Below, piece by piece: positions 22,301 through 28,742 of a stretch of DNA of 32,541 nucleotides; the stretch's first letter is position 1, and every line of letters starts with the position of its first letter. The notes under the pieces were generated by a model. The model saw nothing but the letters and a program-made list of their open reading frames with translations, was not told where the DNA came from and did no database searches. Source of the stretch: Cloacimonetes bacterium UBA5210 (GTDB taxonomy: Bacteria > Cloacimonadota > Cloacimonadia > Cloacimonadales > Cloacimonadaceae); NCBI GenBank assembly GCA_002412625.1, contig DHVK01000048.1, positions 1 through 32,541 of the forward strand, in the 5' to 3' direction. The translations under genes and the position numbers were made by a program.

Positions 22301-24336
22301 TAGGCGTGCTTCAGGAAATCACGGATAGATTCCGCTGATACTATTCCACCATTGAATTCATCGTAGATATCCTGAATATCCACTGTCTTAACGGTGTGCC
22401 CTTCACTCTGCCATACGTCCTTCAGCAGCAAGGTGCCTTCTGCTTGCAGAAACTCGTAGGGTGTGATCAGGATCACGTTTGCGGAGTTCATGGGGTTCTT
22501 TAAATCGGAGGGAATATTCATGCGCATCAGCTTCGGCTTCTTCTTGCTGCCTTCCTCTACGGCATAATAGCGCACTGCCTGAGATGAAACACTATCCTGA
22601 AGACTCACAGTCCACGGTGCTGTTCCATCCACGGTGAAGGGCTCGATCTGCATGCTGCTGAATTTGCTGGAGCCTATCTTGTAAACCGACACATTGGGGG
22701 ATGAAAAGCCTTCCAGATTGAACTGGTACAAGCCATTGGGGCGATCCTTGGGCTTGGTGAACTTCATGAAGTCCTGATCTGTCTTGTACTGGCGCCAATA
22801 GCTGATCTCAATGTTGTCCAGCAGCACCTGTTCACGGTTGCCGGAAGCGGTGTTTCCCGAGAGACTGATGTAAGCATGGTTGGTTCCGTGTCTCAGGAAG
22901 GAATTGGGGATCTCTTCCTGATTGTAAAAGATCTTTTCTGTCTGCCCAATCCAGGTATGGGTATTTACCATAGCCTGATTCAAGCGGATGGTCGCCTCGT
23001 GATCATATTCCCCGGAGACCAGGTTTTCTTTGTAAGTGAGCCCATAAAGCACGAACTTTGTGTTTGCCTTACGAATCGCGCTATCCACCGGATATTGAAG
23101 CTCGATCGGCACAATCTCCAGATTGGGAGCGTTGATCTTTTTCCAAAACCACACATCCTCCCTGTAAAACTCCGGATTTAAGGAGGTCCAGCCTCTGCCC
23201 AGTTTGTCGCTAACCAGTTGTTGCTCGAAATGGACTGTCTCTTCATAGGCATCCGCAAGTCGGTATTGCAATGGATCGCTGTTGGTCAAGCCACCGTTTT
23301 CCACCACCATGCGTGCTCCGTAGCCCTCCATCAGCGCCAGGGTATATACATTCTCGGCAGTGAAATCGTCATAATAGAGTACCTCGCCATAATGTCGGTC
23401 GCCAAAGAACTCGAAGTAATCCCCGGAATCAAAGCTACCGTCCTCTTCTCCATGGAAATGGATCGGGATCTGGCCAAACTCATCGCTAAGTTCCAAGAAG
23501 CGGGGGTCAATCTGATCTATGTTCCAGCTCATCCCGAGCTCTAAAGTCTGGACCTGTTCCTGGATGAAGGTCTTCAATTCTTCATAAGTTACTTTATAGA
23601 TCCCCTCTGCATCCACGATCAACTGGATCTCTGAAACCTGGTTTGTGGAGTTCTTGGGGCTGGCGTGATGGTAATCGTTCCTACGCGGCAGTCTCCAGGT
23701 CTTGGAGCTGGCGTTATTTACAAAGAAGGCATCCGCCGCGCCATCCACGGGGCTGTGTCCCAGTTGCCAATCCTTGGAGGGACTCTTGGTGCCCATGATG
23801 GACACGCTGATCTCGATCTCCTGATGCACAATCAGCTCTTGCCGAGAGGCCACATACTGGAAGGGGAAGATCCTCAGACTCACAAAGCGTCTGTCGCCCA
23901 CAAAAGCGGGTTCTGATATCTCCACGATGCCGGCAGGATAGAGATTTGCCCGGGCATAAGCCGCGTAATCCCTTTGCAGCTCGTAGCTTCTTTCGCCATC
24001 GATCACATGCATGGTAGGTACAGGATGAATCCGGATATCGCTGAAGCTGTTTGAATTCGCAGACAGCACTCTCGCGCTTGCCGCGCCATCGATCGGGATA
24101 GCAACCGGCACGCTGAACATCCTCAGTTCCGGGAATCCTTCATCAGAGGTGGGCATACCCTCATCCATCATTATGCGCTGTAGTTTTAGCCCTTCCACCA
24201 TTGCTTCTGCCAGAGTATATGCCGGCAGCGTGAACCGCAGGGTGAGGGCATCGCCGCTATCGTTGATCAGGTCTATGTTCCCGGCCGCCATGAGCATCGG
24301 TAGCAGGATTAACATCCAAGTGATATATCTTTTCAT
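19315..24336 (-). CDS. Large C25-family (gingipain/PorU-like) cysteine peptidase
   Basis: A 1673-aa secreted protein with a signal peptide (residues 1-19) and a long beta-rich N-terminal region. The C25 catalytic domain covers about 610-985: SHVVLLGEGIDDTR, ASDNWYACLVGNDTVPDISLARI, FVQFMGHGGGRVWADY (catalytic His850) and VFLSLACYASAFDTNG (catalytic Cys883), then SEALVAAPNKGAIATVGFSG. Several Ig-like modules follow. A FlgD-Ig/sorting-type C-terminus (about 1580-1673) begins IGNYPNPV and ends KKIEKTMKMAILR, similar to the protein at 1-743. I start at ATG 24336, with GGGAG 5 nt upstream, not at an in-frame TTG 12 nt earlier. The ATG overlaps the purD TGA (ATGA). By family it cleaves secreted proteins at the cell surface. 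Sortase versus gingipain-like protease is unresolved. Confidence 0.92.
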   Translation of the reverse strand: MKRYITWMLILLPMLMAAGNIDLINDSGDALTLRFTLPAYTLAEAMVEGLKLQRIMMDEGMPTSDEGFPELRMFSVPVAIPIDGAASARVLSANSNSFSDIRIHPVPTMHVIDGERSYELQRDYAAYARANLYPAGIVEISEPAFVGDRRFVSLRIFPFQYVASRQELIVHQEIEISVSIMGTKSPSKDWQLGHSPVDGAADAFFVNNASSKTWRLPRRNDYHHASPKNSTNQVSEIQLIVDAEGIYKVTYEELKTFIQEQVQTLELGMSWNIDQIDPRFLELSDEFGQIPIHFHGEEDGSFDSGDYFEFFGDRHYGEVLYYDDFTAENVYTLALMEGYGARMVVENGGLTNSDPLQYRLADAYEETVHFEQQLVSDKLGRGWTSLNPEFYREDVWFWKKINAPNLEIVPIELQYPVDSAIRKANTKFVLYGLTYKENLVSGEYDHEATIRLNQAMVNTHTWIGQTEKIFYNQEEIPNSFLRHGTNHAYISLSGNTASGNREQVLLDNIEISYWRQYKTDQDFMKFTKPKDRPNGLYQFNLEGFSSPNVSVYKIGSSKFSSMQIEPFTVDGTAPWTVSLQDSVSSQAVRYYAVEEGSKKKPKLMRMNIPSDLKNPMNSANVILITPYEFLQAEGTLLLKDVWQSEGHTVKTVDIQDIYDEFNGGIVSAESIRDFLKHAYEYWSAPRLSHVVLLGEGIDDTRDNSPSRKYNLIPVKKTWTYKHGATASDNWYACLVGNDTVPDISLARINIWTAQQILDYATKALSYRTNLHTNRLWNNHITFTAGGKISDGNDVFAQQSERIRRKSVPTHYRVKRVYTTTQSVSNDFRGGTFELKDAINSGTQFVQFMGHGGGRVWADYNLFNFNDVATLNNQAYPVFLSLACYASAFDTNGNASISEALVAAPNKGAIATVGFSGLGYLEQDEGWGLAFNEAAFKHDFPSLGEAYAFALARFYTTTSSSAARYALTHGSAYLGDPLIRFNKPTVQQGVSLENHNPEPGETLIVNAEFPQSVTRARLYVMDKNEIVRNVPFDINVENGSYTATYNVPQSTTNYTNRIMVAGYSPTKTFVGTSSYGVGRPAITHEAFIPAQPVYSDSTGFTARVFSTKNIINMYVSVRTDSSYNSQTQLWSIIWENYPMAVNPEDGTLWTSTAKLRKLPTAREYPFKYYMKDEDNVTYESPVYMFQVAGPDLFLRDIVFEPNEGNPFLKVKSTNVGNAASITTDLRLFLSTGQQVVLHSTQDFAPLEVDEERWDVVSLAGVPNGNMNLEVRVNTTGVFQEWHLFVNTNNYISIDVPMNYFMVDSSGGTISSLDGNLNCSVPAGFVPSGSMGMAINSIAEIPILNQPDIKQIMLEFTEADSLPKMSTPFEIKMLSSTLADSLGFFAGGKRLELTFMYNSMDPLTQAYETENSYKIYRYNDEYQKWILLGGHVSTQNNTVNFEISREGIYTIFRNLDAKAPSVDVNVQDQEFTVGGYVAGDGVISLLLSDANGIDVIDNSIRLFLNGNEVPETDYVISINKENINQIPIKYQLDLKKGNHELKIDCRDLNGNFTTREVQFVVNDHFDIKNIGNYPNPVLGHAEDPKNDGRTRFTFVLTDTADEVYIKVYTISGRLVKTFRNLPTGVGYHEYPRTVYAWDCKDDQGYPLANGTYFYRVVARRGGKKIEKTMKMAILR

Positions 24337-25589
24337 GATAACTCCCAATTTATAAGCTCGTTTGTTCTCCGGCCAATATCTTTTCTATAGACCATGCCCG
24401 GAAATCCTATCTGCTCGATATCACGATATACGGCAGCCCTTGCTAACTCGAGGGTTTCTGCCAATGCGACAACGCTCAACACTCTGCCGCCGGTGCTCAA
24501 CCAACCTGATTCACCTCTCATCACCCCCGCAAAATACACTTTGGAAGAGATCTGCGGGATTATTATCGGGATGTTTCTTCGATACGCACCGGGATATCCG
24601 GGTGATGCCAGCACAACTGCCACGGCACTGCCGGACTCCCATTCCAACTTCAATTGATCCACCTGATTGTTGCACACAGCCAGGCAGACATCCATTATGT
24701 CCGTCTTTAAAAGAGGCAGAACTGCCTGAGTCTCGGGATCCCCCAAGCGGCAGTTATACTCGATGACCTTGGGTCCGGAAGGGGTAATCATCAAACCCAA
24801 ATAAAGGATCCCACTGTAGGGACAAGCTTCCTGGCGCATCGCGCTCAGAATAGGGGCAAGGATCTCTGTTTCGATAGTCTTGCGATACTGCTCTGCTTGG
24901 GGAACCGGGCAGAATGCTCCCATCCCGCCTGTGTTTGGCCCCAGATCTCCGTCATACAGCTGCTTATGATCCTGGGCAAACAGGGTGGACTGAAACCCTG
25001 TGCCATCGCAGACCGCGAACAGCGAAGCTTCCCAGCCTTGCAGAAACTCTTCCGCCAAGACCCCGGTGCTGCCACATTGCTGATCCAGCAAAAGTTCGCA
25101 CGCTTTCAGCGCTTCAGCTGCATCCGAGGCAATGATCACACCTTTGCCTGCGGCAAGCCCATCCGCCTTCAGAACCACCGGCATCGGAAACGCTGAAAGC
25201 ACTGCCTCAGCTTCTTGCATATTGTAAATCATCTGATAATCGGCAGTGGGAATGCCATACCGGTTCATGATGTCTTTGGCAAAGGCCTTGGATGTCTCAA
25301 GCCTGGCAGCAGCCTGGGATGGTGCCAGCACCGGTATGGATGCTTCCCGCAACAAATCCGATAAACCCTCCGCGATAGGCTGCTCGGGCCCGATAAACAC
25401 CAGGTCGATCGCTTCCCGGTGGCAAAATGCTACTATCTGTTGAAAATCAGTCATCGCGACACAGCGGAATTCTTGCGCGATGCCGTCGTTGCCGGGGCAT
25501 ACGTATATCCCGCTTGTCTTTGAACTGCGGGAAAAAGCATCCGCTAAAGCATGCTCTCTGGCCCCGCCCCCTAATATCAGTACATTCAA
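24333..25589 (-). CDS. purD: Phosphoribosylamine-glycine ligase (GAR synthetase)
   Basis: ATP-grasp enzyme for the second step of purine synthesis. The 418-aa protein has the N-terminal NVLILGGGAREHAL, VFIGPEQPIAEGL, KADGLAAGKGVI, the loop DHKQLYDGDLGPNTGGMGAF, VIEYNCRLGDPETQAVLP and a C-terminal domain with ASPGYPGAY. The start is a TTG at 25589. The reading frame fixed by NVLILGGG leaves no ATG, and the nearby ATG at 25583-25585 is in another frame. GGGAAG within the cinA end serves as the SD. The TTG follows the cinA stop after one base. The stop overlaps the C25 peptidase start, so the two proteins should be made in proportion even though they share no known function. Confidence 0.97.
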   Translation of the reverse strand: MNVLILGGGAREHALADAFSRSSKTSGIYVCPGNDGIAQEFRCVAMTDFQQIVAFCHREAIDLVFIGPEQPIAEGLSDLLREASIPVLAPSQAAARLETSKAFAKDIMNRYGIPTADYQMIYNMQEAEAVLSAFPMPVVLKADGLAAGKGVIIASDAAEALKACELLLDQQCGSTGVLAEEFLQGWEASLFAVCDGTGFQSTLFAQDHKQLYDGDLGPNTGGMGAFCPVPQAEQYRKTIETEILAPILSAMRQEACPYSGILYLGLMITPSGPKVIEYNCRLGDPETQAVLPLLKTDIMDVCLAVCNNQVDQLKLEWESGSAVAVVLASPGYPGAYRRNIPIIIPQISSKVYFAGVMRGESGWLSTGGRVLSVVALAETLELARAAVYRDIEQIGFPGMVYRKDIGRRTNELINWELS

Positions 25590-25590
25590 A

Positions 25591-26817
25591 CTATTCTTCC
25601 CATATGCTTTTGGATAGTTCCAGGATTGCCGCTTCCGCTGCCTTGTGGCGAATGCTATCCCGGTCTCCGGTTAATATCTTGTGCAGTGTAAACTGTCTGT
25701 CTTTGATACGCCAGCTGAAATAAACTGTGCCCACAGGCTTTTCGGCTGAAGCTCCATCGGGTCCGGCTATACCGGTGATTGCCAAAGCCACATCCGCGGC
25801 ACAGAGTTTTTGCACTCCCTGCGCCATAGCAATGGCACAAGCCTCACTCACTGCTCCGCTCTTCTCCAGGATCGCAGTGTCCACGCCCAGCAGTTCTTCC
25901 TTGATGCGGTTGGCATAGCTCACCACACCGCCCAGAAACACGGCAGAAGCACCGGGTACATCGGTCAGAAAGCGCTGCACCAAGCCGCCGGTACAGGATT
26001 CTGCTACCGCCAGATTCAGTTTCTTTGCCTTCAGCAAACGCAGCAGATAGCGGGCGGGATCGTCCTCATCATAGGCCCAGATGAATTCACCCACTTGCTC
26101 TTGCACATAGGCTTCGGCAACTGCAAGTGCATGAGCATCAACGCCAGACAAGCGCAGATCCACCCTGCCGGTCTGTGGCAACCACGCCATACTCACACCA
26201 TGCGGAAGTCGCTGCAGATCCAGCAGCTCCGCCAGGGCAGACTCCGCCACGCCATAGGTATGGATATTGCGCACGATCACACCTTGGGCATCCTGATAGC
26301 TGTCCTTCAGGATCTGTCTGATGTGGCTATCAAAGATATACTTCATCTCCAAAGGAACACCCTGCAATGCAAAGAAGTGTTTTCCGGCGTCCTGATAGTA
26401 AAGTCCGGGGGCAGTGCCCCGCTCGTTTTTCAGAACCTGAAAATCGCCGGGGACCATGGCTTGACTGCGGTTAGATTGGGGCATGGGAACATTTCTTTGC
26501 GAAAAAAGGCTGGTGATATGGCTCCACACCTGTTCATTAAAGTGCAGGTCTTTGCCGAAATATCCGGCTATCACATCTTTGGTAAGATCGTCCTGCGTGG
26601 GACCGAGACCGCCGGTGGTGATCACCACATCAAATCTCTGCCAGCAATAATCCAACGCTTCTGCAATCGCTTCCGGCTCATCCGGAATCGTCACGCTATA
26701 CTGCGCGGGTAGTCCCAGCTCAGCCAGCCTCATGCCCAACCAGGCAAGGTTGCTATTCAGCGTTCTTCCGGAGAGTAACTCGTTTCCGATGCAGATTATC
26801 GCACTATTGTATGTCAT
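25591..26817 (-). CDS. cinA: CinA-family protein (MoaB-like domain plus NMN deamidase domain)
   Basis: 408-aa two-domain protein. The N-terminal MoaB/MogA-like domain (about 1-170) shows AIICIGNELLSGRTLNSN, TTGGLGPTQDDLTKDV and a late GVPLEMKYIF. The C-terminal PncC domain (about 250-408) shows LNLAVAESCTGGLVQRFLTDVPGASAVFLGGVVSYANRIKEELLGV, GAVSEACAIAMAQG and ALAITGIAGPDGASAEKPVGTVYF. The PncC domain of this family deamidates nicotinamide mononucleotide, and the N-terminal domain can hydrolyse ADP-ribose-type pyrophosphates in characterised members. Gene order proS-cinA-purD is tight: the ATG lies one base after the proS stop. Confidence 0.95.
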   Translation of the reverse strand: MTYNSAIICIGNELLSGRTLNSNLAWLGMRLAELGLPAQYSVTIPDEPEAIAEALDYCWQRFDVVITTGGLGPTQDDLTKDVIAGYFGKDLHFNEQVWSHITSLFSQRNVPMPQSNRSQAMVPGDFQVLKNERGTAPGLYYQDAGKHFFALQGVPLEMKYIFDSHIRQILKDSYQDAQGVIVRNIHTYGVAESALAELLDLQRLPHGVSMAWLPQTGRVDLRLSGVDAHALAVAEAYVQEQVGEFIWAYDEDDPARYLLRLLKAKKLNLAVAESCTGGLVQRFLTDVPGASAVFLGGVVSYANRIKEELLGVDTAILEKSGAVSEACAIAMAQGVQKLCAADVALAITGIAGPDGASAEKPVGTVYFSWRIKDRQFTLHKILTGDRDSIRHKAAEAAILELSKSIWEE

Positions 26818-26818
26818 T

Positions 26819-28342
26819 CTAATATGATTTTGCGAAAATTACCCGCCTGGAGGAAGCTTTGCCGCAGCAGATGCAGCGACCTTCCTCGGCTTCGGCATCA
26901 AACGGGATGCAACGTACGGTTACTTTCAGATCTTCTTTGATCTTCTCTTCGCAAGCAATCTCTCCACACCAGTGGGAGAGGGCAAAGCCACCGTGAATTT
27001 CCGGCTGTTCAGCGTTTTTGGGGCTGAAGAATTTATAGAACTTCTTGTTGTCATTGATCTTCACCGTATGCTCTGTTCTGAACTCAAGCGCTCTGTGATA
27101 ATAGTTATCCTGAATCTCGCGCAGACACTTCAGCACATAGCCTTTGATTTCTTCCAAAGGCACGCTTTGCTTGTCTCTGGGCTCCATATCGCGGCGGGCG
27201 ACCATCACGGAATTCGATGCTACATCGCGGGGACCGATCTCAATACGAATCGGAATCCCTTTTTTGATCCAATACCAGTTGCGCTCGCTGCCGGTAGTAT
27301 CGCTATCGTCAAGTTCGGTATAAACGCGCACATCTTCAAAGAACTGCCCGGCAAAGGTCTGCTGAATTTTGTCGCAGAATTCCATGACCGCGGCTTTCTC
27401 TTCGCTATCTCTGTAGATAGGGATCAAAGCGATGTGGGAGGGGGCAATCTTGGGTGGCAGAGCCAGACCGTTATCGTCGCTGTGTGCCATAATCAACGCT
27501 CCAATCAAGCGGGTTGATACGCCCCAGGAAGTAGTCCAGGCATGGTCATATTCGCCATTTCTACCTTGGAACTTGATACCGGAGGCTTTGGCAAAGTTTT
27601 GTCCCAAAAAGTGTGAAGTTCCCGCCTGAAGCGCTTTACGATCCTGCATCATGGCTTCGATGCAATAGGTATTGACCGCGCCGGGGAATTTTTCCCCTTC
27701 GGTTTTTTCGCCTTGAATCACCGGGATCGCCAGGTATTCTGCGGCAAATTTGGCATATACCGCCAGCATCTTGCGGGTTTCCACCATCGCATCTTCAGAG
27801 CTTTCGTGCACGGTGTGCCCTTCTTGCCAGAGGAACTCCGCGGTGCGCAAAAAGAGCCTGGTGCGCATTTCCCAGCGTACGATGTTTGCCCATTGATTGA
27901 TTAACAGTGGCAGATCGCGATAGGAATTTACCCATTTGGCGAATGACGCACCAATGATGGTTTCGCTGGTGGGACGCACAATGAGCGGCTCCGAGAGTTC
28001 TCCTGCCACCTTCAGCCCCCCGTTTCCGTCATCTTCGAGGCGGGAATGGGTTACCACGGCGCATTCCTTGGCAAAGCCTTCCACGTGCTCGGCTTCTTTT
28101 TCAAAATAACTTTTGGGGATGAAGAGGGGAAAGTAGGCGTTGCGATGCCCGGTCCCGCGAAACATCACGTCCAGCGAGCGTTGGATGTTTTCCCATATCG
28201 CATAGCCCCATGGTTTGATCACCATGCAACCGCGCACATCGCTATTCTCTGCCAGATCTGCGTTTTTTATTACTTGTTGATACCACTCGGCATAGTTCTC
28301 TTCCCGAGTTGGTTCAATTGCTGTTCGTTTCTGTTTACTCAT
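26819..28342 (-). CDS. proS: Prolyl-tRNA synthetase, short type 3 form
   Basis: Class II synthetase charging tRNA-Pro, 507 aa, the archaeal/eukaryote-like form without the editing insertion found in E. coli ProS. It shows the N-terminal REENYAEWYQQVIKNADLAENSDVRGCMVIKPWGYAIWENIQ, motif 2 around RWEMRTRLFLRTAEFLWQEGHT, motif 3 around DHAWTTSWGVSTRLIGALIMAHSDDNGLALPPKIAP, and an anticodon-binding domain. The C-terminal zinc-type region GRCICCGKASSRRVIFAKSY ends in the usual Tyr. I use ATG 28342 (MSKQKRTAI), with GGAG 5 nt upstream, rather than an in-frame extension to 28375. It is the first gene of the operon; a tentative TTGACA (28396-28401, minus strand) lies upstream. Confidence 0.96.
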   Translation of the reverse strand: MSKQKRTAIEPTREENYAEWYQQVIKNADLAENSDVRGCMVIKPWGYAIWENIQRSLDVMFRGTGHRNAYFPLFIPKSYFEKEAEHVEGFAKECAVVTHSRLEDDGNGGLKVAGELSEPLIVRPTSETIIGASFAKWVNSYRDLPLLINQWANIVRWEMRTRLFLRTAEFLWQEGHTVHESSEDAMVETRKMLAVYAKFAAEYLAIPVIQGEKTEGEKFPGAVNTYCIEAMMQDRKALQAGTSHFLGQNFAKASGIKFQGRNGEYDHAWTTSWGVSTRLIGALIMAHSDDNGLALPPKIAPSHIALIPIYRDSEEKAAVMEFCDKIQQTFAGQFFEDVRVYTELDDSDTTGSERNWYWIKKGIPIRIEIGPRDVASNSVMVARRDMEPRDKQSVPLEEIKGYVLKCLREIQDNYYHRALEFRTEHTVKINDNKKFYKFFSPKNAEQPEIHGGFALSHWCGEIACEEKIKEDLKVTVRCIPFDAEAEEGRCICCGKASSRRVIFAKSY

Positions 28343-28600
28343 CTGTACTCCATTGAATTTTTGCCTAAATCCCACATTCAGAGTTTGCGTCTTTCTGTCA
28401 ATGAACTTTAGTGCCAGGGAGGAGCTGTGCTTGTTTCAAAACAGAGTGTCGCTATCTCATCGGCTATCCCAGTCTTCCGGATACCATTACCATCAAATAT
28501 ATTTTGCAGCTACTTATCCCACTTTGTGAACTGTGGAGATAATTCCATAGATTAGCACAATAGCGGCTCCTGGCTGCCTGCTGCTGAGGTCTTTGTTCCG

Positions 28601-28672
28601 GGATCAAGCTGATTTCAAGCTGTTTTGCTCCCATGCGGATAGCAATATATCAGCTTGATTTCAGGTCAAAAT
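28601..28672. repeat. Phased 11-bp repeat element, copy 2
   Basis: Adjacent 11-mers GGATCAAGCTG (28601-28611) and ATTTCAAGCTG (28612-28622) are followed after 28 bp by two opposite-facing 11-mers CAGCTTGATTT (28651-28661) and CAGGTCAAAAT (28662-28672). The outer arms ATCAAGCTGAT (28603-28613) and ATCAGCTTGAT (28649-28659) are a perfect 11-bp inverted repeat. It shares TTTCAAGCTGTTTTG (28613-28627) with copy 1. Confidence 0.65.
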
Positions 28673-28683
28673 TGGCACAATAC

Positions 28684-28717
28684 AAAGAGAGACCGGCATG
28701 GTGACCGGTCTCTCTTT
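28684..28717 (-). terminator. Strong hairpin terminator after the 815-aa lipoprotein gene
   Basis: Perfect 13-bp stem AAAGAGAGACCGG (28684-28696) / CCGGTCTCTCTTT (28705-28717) with an 8-nt loop, 26 bp past the gene's stop. On the minus strand the stem ends in TTT followed by GTATTGTG. On the plus strand it is followed by TCT, so it could work in both directions, but the only converging transcription here is from the minus strand. Confidence 0.85.
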
Positions 28718-28742
28718 TCTATCTAATTGTGTTTGGGACTCG

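Larger units (their letters stand above)
28343..28742. other. 400-bp inter-operon region
   Basis: No gene. In descending order it holds a strong hairpin terminator (28684-28717), the phased 11-bp repeat element copy 2 (28601-28672), and about 200 bp leading to proS. That last part has a TTGACA (28396-28401, minus strand) whose -10 partner 17 bp on (AATGTG) is poor. Confidence 0.6.

Noticed and set aside
25810..26712. 300-codon + strand frame opposite cinA
   Set aside because: Antisense shadow of a clearly conserved gene; composition-driven, His/Gln-rich nonsense protein.
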